A stretch of 64,000 nucleotides of DNA, taken from Pseudoxanthomonas suwonensis. GTDB lineage: Bacteria; Pseudomonadota; Gammaproteobacteria; Xanthomonadales; Xanthomonadaceae. Positions 18,033-27,060 of the stretch are shown here, one piece after another. Both the position numbers and the translations under genes were made by a program. The notes under the pieces were generated by a model. That model was not told where the DNA came from, did no database searches, and saw only the letters and a program-made list of their open reading frames with translations. The number at the start of each line of letters is the position of its first letter. The stretch's first letter is position 1. The stretch lies in the NCBI RefSeq assembly GCF_000972865.1, contig NZ_CP011144.1, forward strand, positions 3,345,118-3,409,117, given 5' to 3'.

Positions 18033-19874
18033 ATGCTCGAATTTCCCCGCTGGAAGTACTTCGTCATCCTGCTCGTGCTGGCGCTCAGCCTGCTGTACGC
18101 GCTGCCCAACATCTTCCAGAGCGACTACGCCGTGCAGGTCACCGGCAACCGCGGCGCGGCGCTGGACGATGCGCTGAAGGCCCGGGTGACCGGCTACCTG
18201 GACGAGGCCGGCGTGCAGCCGACGTCGGTGGCGGTGGAGAACGACAGCCTGCTGGTGCGCCTGCTCGACGCCGAGGCCCAGACCCAGGCCGCCGACGCCC
18301 TGCGCACCAGCCTGGGCGAGAACTACACCGTCGCCCTGAACCTGGCCTCCAACGTCCCGCCGTGGCTCGACCGCCTCGGCGCGCAGCCGATGGTGCTGGG
18401 CCTGGACCTGCAGGGCGGCGTGCACTTCGTGCTGCAGGTCGACCAGCAGGCGGCGCTGGAGAAGCGCTTGGACGCCTACGTGGAGGACGTGCGCGTCACC
18501 CTGCGCGACAACCGCATCCGCTACACCGCGGTCGACCGTCGCCCCGACCACAGCATCGTCGTCACCCTGGCCTCCGACGCCGATCCGGCCAGGGCCCGGG
18601 AGCAGCTGACCAAGGTCATGCCGACCCTGAGCGTGGAGGGCCAGGGCACCCGCCTGACCGTGCGCGTCCCGGAGGCCGAGCTGAACCAGATCGCCGGTTC
18701 GGCGATCGAGCAGAACATCACCACCCTGCGCAACCGCGTCGACCAGCTGGGCGTGGCCGAGCCGATCATCCAGCGCCAGGGCAGCGACCGCATCGTGGTC
18801 CAGTTGCCGGGCGTGCAGGACACCGCCGCGGCCAAGCGCATGATCGGCGCCACCGCCACCCTGGAGTACCGCGCGGTGTTCGACGGCAACGCCGCCGACG
18901 CGCTGGCCACCGGCCGCGTGCCGCCCGAGGCCAAGGTCTACTACCGCCGCGACGGCTCCCCGGTGCTGCTCAACAAGCGCGTGATCGTCACCGGCGACCA
19001 GATGGTCGCCGCGACCAGCGCGATCGACCAGAACGGCCAGCCGGCGGTCAGCGTGACCCTGAACAACGTCGGCGGCGACCGCATGTTCGACTTCACCAGC
19101 GCTAACGTCGGCAAGCCGATGGCGGTGGTCTATACCGAGCGCATCCCGCAGGTGACGATCGTCAACGGCGAGGAGGTGCGCAGCTTCCGGGTCAAGGAAG
19201 AGGTCATCTCGGTGGCCAACATCAGCGGCGTGTTCGGCAAGAACTTCCAGACCACCGGCTTGGAGAAGGCGGAGGCCGACGAGCTGGCCAAGCTGCTGCG
19301 CGCCGGCTCGCTGGCCGCGCCGATGGACTTCGTCGAGGAGCGCATCGTCGGTCCCAGCCTGGGCAAGGAGAACGTGGAGCGCGGCGTGACCGCGGTGCTG
19401 TACGCGTTCCTGTTCACCCTGGTGTTCTTCGCGGTCTACTACCGCATGTTCGGCCTGATCACCGGCATCGCGCTGCTGTTCAACCTGCTGATCGTGGTCG
19501 CGGTGATGTCCCGGTTCGGCGCGACGATGACCTTGCCCGGCTTCGCCGGCCTGGCCCTGTCGATCGGCCTGTCGGTGGACGCCAACGTGCTGATCAACGA
19601 GCGCATCCGCGAAGAACTGCGCGCCGGGGTGCCGCCGAAGGCGGCGATTGTCACCGGTTATGAGAAGGCCAGTGGCACCATCCTCGACGCCAACCTGACC
19701 GCGATCATCGCCGGCATCGCCCTGTACGCGTTCGGCACCGGTCCACTGAAGGGCTTCGCCCTGACCCTGATGATCGGCATCTTCGCGTCGATGTTCACCG
19801 CCATCACCGTCTCGCGCGCGATCGTCACCCTGGTGTACGCCCGCCGCAAGAAGCTCAAGTCCCTGGCCATCTGA
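18033..19874 (+). CDS. secD: Protein translocase subunit SecD
   Basis: The 613-aa product starts MLEFPRWKYFVILLVLALSLLYALPN with the first membrane helix, then carries the large periplasmic part (LGLDLQGGVHFVLQVD, the P1 head region, then ...FQTTGLEKAEADELAKLLRAGSLAAP) and the C-terminal five-helix RND-like membrane domain with LSIGLSVDANVLINERIREEL. With SecF it uses the proton motive force to pull exported proteins through SecYEG. The ATG at 18033 is chosen over an upstream frame opening at 17991, which lacks the family N-terminus. secF follows after 16 bases with a GGGAGGA ribosome binding site. Confidence 0.96.
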   Translation: MLEFPRWKYFVILLVLALSLLYALPNIFQSDYAVQVTGNRGAALDDALKARVTGYLDEAGVQPTSVAVENDSLLVRLLDAEAQTQAADALRTSLGENYTVALNLASNVPPWLDRLGAQPMVLGLDLQGGVHFVLQVDQQAALEKRLDAYVEDVRVTLRDNRIRYTAVDRRPDHSIVVTLASDADPARAREQLTKVMPTLSVEGQGTRLTVRVPEAELNQIAGSAIEQNITTLRNRVDQLGVAEPIIQRQGSDRIVVQLPGVQDTAAAKRMIGATATLEYRAVFDGNAADALATGRVPPEAKVYYRRDGSPVLLNKRVIVTGDQMVAATSAIDQNGQPAVSVTLNNVGGDRMFDFTSANVGKPMAVVYTERIPQVTIVNGEEVRSFRVKEEVISVANISGVFGKNFQTTGLEKAEADELAKLLRAGSLAAPMDFVEERIVGPSLGKENVERGVTAVLYAFLFTLVFFAVYYRMFGLITGIALLFNLLIVVAVMSRFGATMTLPGFAGLALSIGLSVDANVLINERIREELRAGVPPKAAIVTGYEKASGTILDANLTAIIAGIALYAFGTGPLKGFALTLMIGIFASMFTAITVSRAIVTLVYARRKKLKSLAI

Positions 19875-19890
19875 CGGGAGGAAACCGCAT

Positions 19891-20856
19891 ATGAAGATCT
19901 TCCCGCTTACCCTGGTCCCCAACGACACCCGCATCGACTTCATGCGGATGCGCTGGGTGTCGATGGGCATCGCCGCGCTGCTGTTCGTCGCCTCGGTGGC
20001 GACCATCGCCATCAACGGCTTCAACTACGCGCTGGACTTCACCGGCGGCACCGTGGTCGAGGTGCGCTTCGACCGTGCCGCCAGCGTCGATGGCGTGCGC
20101 GAGCGCCTGGCCTCGGCCGGCTACGACGGCGCGCAGGTGCAGAGCTTCGGCAGCGGCACCGACCTGCTGGTCCGGCTGCAGCCGCGCGACGGCCAGACCA
20201 CCACCGACGCCAACAACCGCACCGCCCAGGACGTGCTGGCGGCGGCGTCGACCCCTGACAACCAGGCACACCTGCTGCGCACCGAGTTCGTCGGCCCGCA
20301 GGTCGGCGCGGAACTGGCCCGCAACGGCCTGTATGCCGCGCTGTTCGTGGTGGTCGGCTTCCTGATCTACATCGGTTTCCGCTTCGAGCTGAAGTTCGCG
20401 GTGGTCGCGACCCTGACCACGCTGTTCGATGTGCTGCTGGTCGCGGCGTTCTTCTCCCTGACCGGGCGCGAGTTCGACCTGACGGTGTTGGCCGGCCTGT
20501 TGTCGGTGATGGGGTTCTCGATCAACGACACGATCGTAGTGTTCGACCGTGTCCGCGAGAACTTCCGCAGCCTACGGGTGGAGCCGCTGGAGGTGATGAA
20601 TCGCTCGATCAACCAGACCCTGTCGCGCACCATCATCACCTCGGTGGTGTTCTTCCTGTCGGTGCTGGCGCTGTACCTGTACGGCGGCGGCTCGCTGGAA
20701 GGCCTGGCCCTGAGCCAGATGATCGGCGCGGTGGTCGGCACCCTGTCCTCGATCTTCATCGCCTGCCCGTTGCTGACCGTCGGCCCGCTGAAGGTCACCA
20801 AGCAGGACCTGCTGCCCAAGGCCAAGGACGAGGCGGCGCTGGCGCGGCGGCCCTGA
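19891..20856 (+). CDS. secF: Protein translocase subunit SecF
   Basis: The 321-aa product has the SecF layout: an N-terminal helix (MGIAALLFVASVATIAI), the YALDFTGGTVVEV motif, a small periplasmic domain to about 140, then five membrane helices with the conserved GFSINDTIVVFDRVREN and LSRTIITS segments. Partner of SecD and last gene of the yajC-secD-secF operon; it is followed by a strong terminator. Confidence 0.96.
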   Translation: MKIFPLTLVPNDTRIDFMRMRWVSMGIAALLFVASVATIAINGFNYALDFTGGTVVEVRFDRAASVDGVRERLASAGYDGAQVQSFGSGTDLLVRLQPRDGQTTTDANNRTAQDVLAAASTPDNQAHLLRTEFVGPQVGAELARNGLYAALFVVVGFLIYIGFRFELKFAVVATLTTLFDVLLVAAFFSLTGREFDLTVLAGLLSVMGFSINDTIVVFDRVRENFRSLRVEPLEVMNRSINQTLSRTIITSVVFFLSVLALYLYGGGSLEGLALSQMIGAVVGTLSSIFIACPLLTVGPLKVTKQDLLPKAKDEAALARRP

Positions 20857-20883
20857 CGGCTTCTGTTGCAGACATCCGTTCTG

Positions 20884-20914
20884 GAAGAAGCCGCCGCAAG
20901 GCGGCTTCTTCTTT
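20884..20914 (+). terminator. Rho-independent terminator of yajC-secD-secF
   Basis: A perfect 12-bp stem (GAAGAAGCCGCC / GGCGGCTTCTTC) closed by a GCAA tetraloop and followed by TTT, 28 bases after the secF stop. Confidence 0.9.
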
Positions 20915-20930
20915 GGCACTAGCGTTGCTT

Positions 20931-21664
20931 GCAACCGCAACCGCAAGAGTGTGGTTGCCGCAGCGCGCGGCGGCGCGTTCATCGACTTCGGCTGCCCGGA
21001 CGCATCGTGGCGCGGCTTCGGTCTGAGCCGCGGCGAGCCGGGAGTATTGCGGTCGTCTCGGCGGCACATCCGTGTGCCGACTCGCCGACGCGGCCATCCC
21101 TGGCCGCTGCCGCAATACTCCCGGCCCGCCACGTCTTCGGGAGCTTCCAGGTCGTGGCTCCGTTCGGCCGGAGGACAGCCCACGGCTGCCGGTCTTGGCT
21201 CTTGTAGGAGCCGGGCTTGCCCGCGACGCGACGCCGTGGGCGCAGGCGACGTCCTCATGATCCCGACGCCCGTGTCGCCGACTGAAGTCAGCTCCTACAG
21301 AAGAGCGGTCGCGTCGTGGCTGTTGTAGGAGCCGGGTTCAGCCGGCGACCCGACGCCGTCGGCACAGGCGATGCCCTCATGATTCCGACGCCCGTGTCGC
21401 GGTCATGCCCGCTCCTACAGAAGGCAGTGCCGTGGGCTTGCCCCCTTTCTTTCTCCGCAGGCGAAGGGGAGGAGCCGGGGAGGGGTGCATTTGCTGTTGC
21501 TGTTGCTGTTGTTCCCAGATCGAAGCCGCGCCCTCAAAGCTCACGAGGCCGTCGTGCCCAGGGGGTCTGGCGCAAGCAGCACATGGATGTGCTGCGGTCG
21601 CGACTTGGAGGCAGGACGCCGGAGCGGAGCGATGCGCCAGACCCCCTGGGCACGGCGGCCCGTT
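20931..21664 (+). repeat. Composite palindromic element, copy R2 (modules A-B-B-C)
   Basis: Same order as R1 but with module B doubled. A short AACCGC tract opens it. Module A is at 21032-21130, with one mismatch in the outer arms. Module B1 is at 21203-21299 and B2 at 21324-21419; in both, the left and right arms come from different REP subtypes (B1 GGGCTTGCCCG with CTGAAGTCAG, B2 GGTTCAGCC with GGTCATGCCC), as if arms had been swapped. A hexamer tract with TTGCTG repeats lies at 21490-21511, expanded compared with R1. Module C is at 21553-21654. The element lies between the 3' ends of secF and suhB. Confidence 0.85.
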
Positions 21665-21824
21665 CCGAAGCCAGCGCTTTTGCTCCAGGCCGCAACGACA
21701 CGGCGGTCCCGTCCGAAGCCAGCGCTTTTGCTCCAGGCCGCAACGACACGGCGGCCCCGCCCGAAGCCAGCGCTTTTGCTCCAGCCGCAACGACACGGCG
21801 GCCCCGTCCGAAGCCAACGTCCCC
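21665..21824 (+). repeat. 48-bp tandem repeat array after module C of R2
   Basis: Units begin with CCGAAGCC at 21665, 21713, 21761 and 21808 (48, 48 and 47 bp) and share the core AGCGCTTTTGCTCCAGGCCG. The unit is clearly related to the 49-bp unit of R1 but ends in CGCAACGACACGGCGG instead of an ACACGTCTA-like tail. A GGTCCCCGCCTACGCGGGGA hairpin of another repeat family follows at about 21845. Confidence 0.8.
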
Positions 21825-21903
21825 TGTCAGAGGCAGAAAGCTGGGTCCCCGCCTACGCGGGGATGGCGTGAGTTGAACGCGGGGACGGCGGTGGTTGAAC
21901 CAG

Positions 21904-21932
21904 AAAAAAAGCCGCCCATTGGGCGGCTTTTT
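21904..21932. terminator. Bidirectional rho-independent terminator at the suhB 3' end
   Basis: A 7-bp GC stem (GCCGCCC / GGGCGGC) with ATT loop is flanked by seven A on one side and five T on the other, so it can work in both directions. It lies about 30 bases beyond the stop of suhB, which reads leftward. Confidence 0.88.
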
Positions 21933-21964
21933 CATTCATGGCAGCCGCATGGCGGCCAGCACAC

Positions 21965-22789
21965 TCAGTTGAACGCCGCGGCGTACCCGGTGTTGACCAC
22001 AAGCTTCTGCAGCTCGTCGGCGACCTTCACGTTGGCCGCGATGATCTGCCGCGCCTCCGGGCCGCGCTCGTCCAGGCGCGGGGTGCCTGCACCGCGGAAG
22101 TCGCAGATCCGGCCGCCGGCCTCGCGCACCAGCAACACGCCGGCGGCGATGTCCCAGGCCTTCACCCCGGCCTCGAAGTAGGCGTCCAGGCGGCCGCAGG
22201 CCACGTAGGCCAGGTCGAGTGCGGCCGAACCGGTGCGGCGCACATCCTCGGCCTGGACCAGCAGCGAATCCACGCACTTGAGCTGGGCGCCGGCGCGGGC
22301 GCGCTCGCGCGGCGGGAAGCCGGTGCCGACCACGGTGCCGGCCAGGTCCTTGCGGTCGGCCACGCGGATCTTCTTGTCGTTGAGCACCGCGCCGGCGCCG
22401 CGGCTGGCGGTGAACAGCTCGTTGCGCAGCGGGTCGAAGATCACCGCGTCGATCGGCTCGCCGTTGTCGACCAGGGCAATCGAGACGCAGTAGTGGGGGA
22501 AGCCGCGCAGGTAGTTGCTGGTGCCGTCGAGCGGATCGATCACCCACTGGAAGCGGCCCTGCCGGCCCGGCTGGTGGCCGCTTTCCTCGCCCAGCACGCC
22601 ATAGTCGGGGTAGGCCCGGCGCAGCTCCTTGACGATCACCTTCTCGGCATCCGCGTCGACCTCGCTGGCGTAGTCCATGCGCTGCTTCTGGACCACGTTG
22701 AGCGCGTCCAGGCGGTTGATGTGGCGCAGCAGCACGTTGCCGCCGAGGCGGGCGGCCTTGACCATGACGTTGACGGCGGGGGATTGCAT
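21965..22789 (-). CDS. suhB: Inositol-1-monophosphatase family protein SuhB
   Basis: The 274-aa product carries the lithium-sensitive phosphatase motifs: [33 protein letters not shown], and [15 protein letters not shown]. It hydrolyses inositol monophosphate; in enterobacteria the same protein also acts in rRNA transcription antitermination. The start at 22789 ([17 protein letters not shown]) matches the usual N-terminus; 21 extra codons upstream are unsupported. It is divergent from trmJ (92 bases apart), an arrangement also found in other gammaproteobacteria. Confidence 0.93.
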   Translation of the reverse strand: MQSPAVNVMVKAARLGGNVLLRHINRLDALNVVQKQRMDYASEVDADAEKVIVKELRRAYPDYGVLGEESGHQPGRQGRFQWVIDPLDGTSNYLRGFPHYCVSIALVDNGEPIDAVIFDPLRNELFTASRGAGAVLNDKKIRVADRKDLAGTVVGTGFPPRERARAGAQLKCVDSLLVQAEDVRRTGSAALDLAYVACGRLDAYFEAGVKAWDIAAGVLLVREAGGRICDFRGAGTPRLDERGPEARQIIAANVKVADELQKLVVNTGYAAAFN

Positions 22790-22881
22790 GGCGAAGGCTC
22801 CCGGAAGGGCAGGGACGGAACGGGCGAAGGGAAAGAGCGGTCCGGCCCGCATGGCCGGCCGCGCAGTTTACCATTTGCGCC

Positions 22882-23676
22882 ATGGCAACTCCCCTGAACG
22901 AATCCACCGCCACCGGCGCGGCCGGTCATGTCCGCATCGTCCTGGTCGGCACCCAGCACCCGGGCAACATCGGTGCGGCCGCCCGCGCGATGAAGACCAT
23001 GGGCCTGTCGCAACTGGTCCTGGTGTCCCCGGAAAAGCCCCTCGACGACGACGCCTACCGGCGTTCGGCCGGGGCCGAGGACGTGCTCGAGGCCGCCCCG
23101 GTCCACGCGACCCTGGCCCAGGCGGTGGCCGACTGCCGGCTGGTGCTCGGCTGCACCGCGCGCAGCCGGCGGGTGCAGCTGGAGCAGCTGGACCCGGACG
23201 CGGCCGCGGGCCGGCTGCTGCATTTCGCGGCCGGCGGGCCGGTGGCGCTGGTCTTCGGCCGCGAGCGCACCGGCCTGACCAACGAGGAACTGCAGCTGTG
23301 CCACGCCTCGGTGCACATCCCGTCCGACCCGGCGTTCAGTTCGCTCAACCTGGCCGCGGCGGTGCAGGTGCTGGCCTACGAATTGCGCCGCGCGCTGCTG
23401 GCCGGCGGGCCCGCGGAGGATGGGACGACGCCGCACCCGGACGGGCTGCCGGCCACGCACGAGCAGGTCGAGGGATTCTTCTCGCAGCTGGCCGAGACGC
23501 TGGAGGCGATCGACTTCCACAAGGGCCGCGCGCCGGAATCGGCCATGCGCAAGCTGCGCCGGCTGTTCCTGCGCACCGACCTGACCGTGAACGAGGTCCG
23601 GCTGCTGCGCGGGGTGCTGGCCGATGCGCAGCGGATGGCGCGGCTGGCCGGGGACGCCGGCCGTCTGTCGTCCTGA
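22882..23676 (+). CDS. trmJ: tRNA (cytidine/uridine-2'-O-)-methyltransferase TrmJ
   Basis: The 264-aa product is a SPOUT methyltransferase: VRIVLVGTQHPGNIGAAARAMKTMGL (TrmJ N-terminal motif), VALVFGRERTGLTNEEL and IPSDPAFSSLNLAAAVQVLAYEL forming the SAM-binding knot, then a helical C-terminal extension for tRNA binding. It 2'-O-methylates position 32 of tRNAs. The gene is followed 45 bases later by the binding-protein gene, without an obvious terminator between them. Confidence 0.94.
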   Translation: MATPLNESTATGAAGHVRIVLVGTQHPGNIGAAARAMKTMGLSQLVLVSPEKPLDDDAYRRSAGAEDVLEAAPVHATLAQAVADCRLVLGCTARSRRVQLEQLDPDAAAGRLLHFAAGGPVALVFGRERTGLTNEELQLCHASVHIPSDPAFSSLNLAAAVQVLAYELRRALLAGGPAEDGTTPHPDGLPATHEQVEGFFSQLAETLEAIDFHKGRAPESAMRKLRRLFLRTDLTVNEVRLLRGVLADAQRMARLAGDAGRLSS

Positions 23677-23721
23677 GCCGTTTCCGGCTAGGCTTTGCGC
23701 ATATCAGCGAAGGGGCGTGCG

Positions 23722-24645
23722 TTGTCCAGAGTGCGTAGATGGATCCAGGCGGCGTGCTGGGCTGCCGTCATGGCCATGGGGTTGCCGGCCCACGCGTCCG
23801 AGGATGAGCACGTCCTGGTCCTGGGCCGCATCAGCGACGACCCCAGCGCGCACCACGACCAGCTCAAGCCGCTGCTGGACTACGTCGTGCCGCGCATGCG
23901 CGACGTCGGCATCACCGAGGGCCGCATCCTGATGGCGCGCGACCCCCAGCAGATGGCCAGCTATCTGCGCCGCAACCGGGTCGACTGGGTCACCGAGACC
24001 GCCAGCACCGCCGTGCAGCTGCAGCAGCGCGCCGCGGCCAAGCCGCTGCTGCTGACCGAGCGCAACGGGGTCAGCAGCTACCACACCGTGTTCTTCGCCA
24101 GGAAGGACGGCCCGATCCGCACCCTCGCCGACCTGCGCGGCCACACCCTGGCCCTGCAGAGCACCGCGTCCACCAGCGCCTACATGGTGCCGATGACCGA
24201 ACTGCTGGACGCGCGACTGTCGCCCGAGATCCTGCTGGCGCCCTCCGACGAACCCGCGCCCGACCGGGTCGGCTACGTCTTCGCCCGCTCCGAGCTCAAC
24301 ATCGCCTCCTGGGTGCACAAAAGCATGGTCGACGCCGGCGCGGTCAGCAGCCTGGACTGGAACCACCCGGAACGGGTCCCGGAGGCGTTCAAGGCCGATT
24401 TCCGCGTGATCCACGAGAGCGACCCGTATCCGCGCGCGCTGGAGCTGGTGCGCGACGGCATGGACCCGCGGGTGCAGGCGCGCCTGCGCGAGGTCCTGCT
24501 GGAGGCCGCCGGCGACCCGGCCGCGCGCGACGCGCTGCGGTTGTTCTTCAACACCTCCCGCTTCCTGCCGCTCGACCCGGCTTCGCAGCGCTCGCTGGCC
24601 GCGCTGCGCAAGGGCGTGCAGCGCGTGCGTTCGGAGGTCGAATGA
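23722..24645 (+). CDS. PhnD/phosphate-like periplasmic substrate-binding protein
   Basis: The 307-aa product has a signal peptide (about 1-26, ending GLPAHASE) and a periplasmic binding fold of the PhnD/TAXI/NMT1 class: VLVLGRISDDPSAHHDQLKPLLDYV, DWVTETASTAVQLQQR, FFARKDGPIRTLADLRGHTLALQ, STSAYMVPM. The start chosen is TTG at 23722, seven bases after AAGGGG; an in-frame TTG at 23695 would add nine residues. The stop overlaps the GGDEF-EAL gene by four bases (ATGA) and no permease or ATPase is nearby, so it probably passes ligand information to that enzyme rather than to a transporter. The ligand is unknown. Confidence 0.8.
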   Translation: MSRVRRWIQAACWAAVMAMGLPAHASEDEHVLVLGRISDDPSAHHDQLKPLLDYVVPRMRDVGITEGRILMARDPQQMASYLRRNRVDWVTETASTAVQLQQRAAAKPLLLTERNGVSSYHTVFFARKDGPIRTLADLRGHTLALQSTASTSAYMVPMTELLDARLSPEILLAPSDEPAPDRVGYVFARSELNIASWVHKSMVDAGAVSSLDWNHPERVPEAFKADFRVIHESDPYPRALELVRDGMDPRVQARLREVLLEAAGDPAARDALRLFFNTSRFLPLDPASQRSLAALRKGVQRVRSEVE

Positions 24646-26771
24646 AGTTGCGGTTCGGCCTGCAGGCCCGCTTCCTGGTGGCGATGCTGCTGATGCTGGC
24701 CGTCGTCCTGCTGGTGCTGCTGGTACTGCTGCACCGCCAGCAGCAGATGCGCGAGGAGACCGAGGCGCTCAGCCGCGACACCATCCACAGCCTGGTCGAC
24801 ACCTACCTGCGCGACCATGGCGCTTCCATGGCGCGGCAGCTGGCCGAGAACCTGGCCAACCCGATGTACTACCGCGATCTGGAGGTGATCGGCGCGGTGG
24901 TGCGCGACAATGCGCGCGACAACCTGGTCGACTACATCCGGGTCTACGACCTGGAGGGTCGGCTGATCCACGACGGCTCCATCGAGATCGCCGGTTACGG
25001 GCGGACGATGGACGACGCGCTGGCGGCCGAGGCGATCGCCGCCGACGGCATGCACGTGCAGGTCTCGCCGACGGTGCTCGACGCCTCGGCGCCGATCATG
25101 GTCGGCAGCGAGCGGGTCGGCGGCGTGCGCGTGGGCCTGGACCTGCAGGTGGCCGAGCGCTACGAGCAGGCCAACCTGAGGGAGTTGCGCGAGCGGATGG
25201 ACGATCTGGCCCGGCGCCACATCGTCTGGCTGGCGCTGCCGCTGGGCCTGCTGGCGCTGGCCTCGATCCTGGCCGCCTGGTACGTGCAGCGCACCCTGGT
25301 GCGGCCGATCCGCTGGCTGGCCGCCTCGGCGCGGCGGATCGAGGACGGCGACTACACGGTCGAGCGGGTGGACAGCGCGCGCAGCGACGAGATGGGCGAT
25401 CTGGTCCGTACCTTCGGCCGGATGAGCGAGTCCGTGGCCCGGCACGACCGGGAAGTGCGGCGCATGGCCTACACCGATGCGCTCACCGGCCTGACCAACC
25501 GCCTGGCCTTCCGCGAGAGCCTGGACCACCGGCTGATGCTGCTGCGCGGCGGCGGCCGCCAGCTGGCGCTGCTGTTCGCCGACATCGACGACTTCAAGCG
25601 GGTCAACGACACCCTCGGCCACGAGGCCGGCGACGAGGCGCTGCTGCAGTTCTCCAACCGCATTCGCGAGGCGGTGGACAAGTACGGCGGCGATGATGCG
25701 CTGCTGGCGCGCTTCGGCGGTGACGAGTTCGTGATCCTGATCCAGGAGGGCGACGTGCGCGCCGCCGCCACCCGCCTGGCCGAGGTGCTGGTGGCCGAGC
25801 TGCGCCGGCCGCTGGACATCCAGGACCGGCAGGTGTTCCTCGGCACCTCGATCGGCATCACTCTGTTCCCGGAGGACGCCTCCAGCGCCAGTGCGCTGAT
25901 GAAGAACGGCGACATCGCCATGTACCAGGCCAAGGTCGCCGGCAAGAACGGCTTCCGCTTCTACAGCCGGGCCATGGACCACGCGGTCGAGCGCCGCGTG
26001 CACATGGAGCAGGAGCTGCGCGGGGCGTGGGAGCGCGGCGAGCTGAGCGTGGTCTACCAGCCGGTGTGCCGGACCAGCGACGGCCGCGTGGTCGGCGCCG
26101 AGGCGCTGCTGCGCTGGCAGCACCCGATGCTGGGCATGATCGCGCCGTCGGTGTTCATCGACGTGGCCGAGCAGAGCGGACTGATCGAGGGCATCGGCCC
26201 GCGCGTGCTGCGCACGGCCTGCAACGAGGCGATGCGCTGGGCGAACATGGGCGAGGGTGGCGAGCGCCTGTTCGTGTCGGTGAACGTGTCGCCGCGCCAG
26301 CTGCGCAAGGGCGACCTGCCCGACATCGTCGCGGAGTGCCTGCGCGAGACCGGCCTGCCGGCCTCGTCCCTGCACCTGGAACTGACCGAGACGGCGGTGA
26401 TCAGCGACGAGCTGCAGGCCGCGGCGATGCTGGCGCGCCTGCACAGCACCGGGGTGAAGGTGTGGCTGGACGACTTCGGCACCGGCTTCTCGGGGCTGAG
26501 CCACCTGCGCCGGGTGCCGGTGGACGGGGTCAAGATCGACCGCAGCTTCGTCGCGGACCTGCAGCGCGATCCGGACGACCTGGCCCTGACCACCGCGATC
26601 ATCGCCATGGCCCACTCGCTGGGGATCACGGTGGTGGCCGAGGGCGTGGAGAAGGAAGCGCAGTACAACCTGCTGGCCGAACGCGGCTGCGACCTGGTCC
26701 AGGGCTACTGGCTCAGCCACCCGATCAGCGCCACCGAGTTCGCGCACCTGCTGGCGCGGCGCGGCCGCTGA
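24642..26771 (+). CDS. Membrane GGDEF-EAL protein with periplasmic sensor and HAMP domains
   Basis: The 709-aa product has a first membrane helix at about 9-30, a periplasmic sensor region to about 185, a second helix near 190-212, HAMP to about 265, then GGDEF and EAL. The GGDEF site is intact (RFGGDEF, residues 359-363) but the place of the inhibitory RxxD site reads YGGD, so product inhibition through that site is unlikely. The EAL site is also intact: GAEALLRW (EAL at 487), NVSPRQL, LELTET, LDDFGTGFSGL, KIDRSF, VAEGVE and QGYWL. It may therefore make and break cyclic-di-GMP. Translational coupling to the PhnD-like protein suggests a sensing pair like Vibrio NspS-MbaA; that parallel is inference. 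Confidence 0.92.
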   Translation: MKLRFGLQARFLVAMLLMLAVVLLVLLVLLHRQQQMREETEALSRDTIHSLVDTYLRDHGASMARQLAENLANPMYYRDLEVIGAVVRDNARDNLVDYIRVYDLEGRLIHDGSIEIAGYGRTMDDALAAEAIAADGMHVQVSPTVLDASAPIMVGSERVGGVRVGLDLQVAERYEQANLRELRERMDDLARRHIVWLALPLGLLALASILAAWYVQRTLVRPIRWLAASARRIEDGDYTVERVDSARSDEMGDLVRTFGRMSESVARHDREVRRMAYTDALTGLTNRLAFRESLDHRLMLLRGGGRQLALLFADIDDFKRVNDTLGHEAGDEALLQFSNRIREAVDKYGGDDALLARFGGDEFVILIQEGDVRAAATRLAEVLVAELRRPLDIQDRQVFLGTSIGITLFPEDASSASALMKNGDIAMYQAKVAGKNGFRFYSRAMDHAVERRVHMEQELRGAWERGELSVVYQPVCRTSDGRVVGAEALLRWQHPMLGMIAPSVFIDVAEQSGLIEGIGPRVLRTACNEAMRWANMGEGGERLFVSVNVSPRQLRKGDLPDIVAECLRETGLPASSLHLELTETAVISDELQAAAMLARLHSTGVKVWLDDFGTGFSGLSHLRRVPVDGVKIDRSFVADLQRDPDDLALTTAIIAMAHSLGITVVAEGVEKEAQYNLLAERGCDLVQGYWLSHPISATEFAHLLARRGR

Positions 26772-26805
26772 CTGTGCTTTAAAGCCCCTCTCCCCTCGGG
26801 GCGAG

Positions 26806-26983
26806 GCGATCCGCTTGCGAACCACGGGTTCGCGGATCGCTGAGCGCCCTCGCGTCAGCGCGAGGGCCGGGGCGCGGAGCGGGGGTTGGGGTGAGGGTAC
26901 GGCGAAGCGGCGAGCGGTCCAGCACTCCTCGCTTCGCCGTACCCTCATCCGCCCTTCGGGCACCTTCTCCCGGAGGGAGAAGG
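26806..26983. repeat. Cluster of four hairpins between GGDEF-EAL and ExoD genes
   Basis: The 289-base gap (26772-27060) between two convergent genes holds no ORF that I trust. It contains a two-part stem at 26806-26840, a 9-bp hairpin at 26846-26867 (CCCTCGCG arms), a perfect 17-bp inverted repeat at 26893-26909 / 26930-26946 (starting GAGGGTACGGCGAAGCG), and a 9-bp hairpin at 26963-26983 (CCTTCTCCC / GGGAGAAGG). The last, with the nearby CCCTCTCCCC and GGGGTTGGGGTGAGGG runs, resembles the dispersed intergenic repeats common in xanthomonads. It probably insulates the two 3' ends. Confidence 0.65.
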
Positions 26984-27060
26984 AAGAGCCGTCCTCAAAC
27001 AGGGCAGATTCCGATTGGCCTCTTGGGTTCCCGCGTTCGCGTACGTGGATGGCCGCGCAG

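Noticed and set aside
21665..21824. CRISPR array
   Set aside because: The 48-bp units are directly adjacent and vary along their length; there are no unique spacers and no cas genes.
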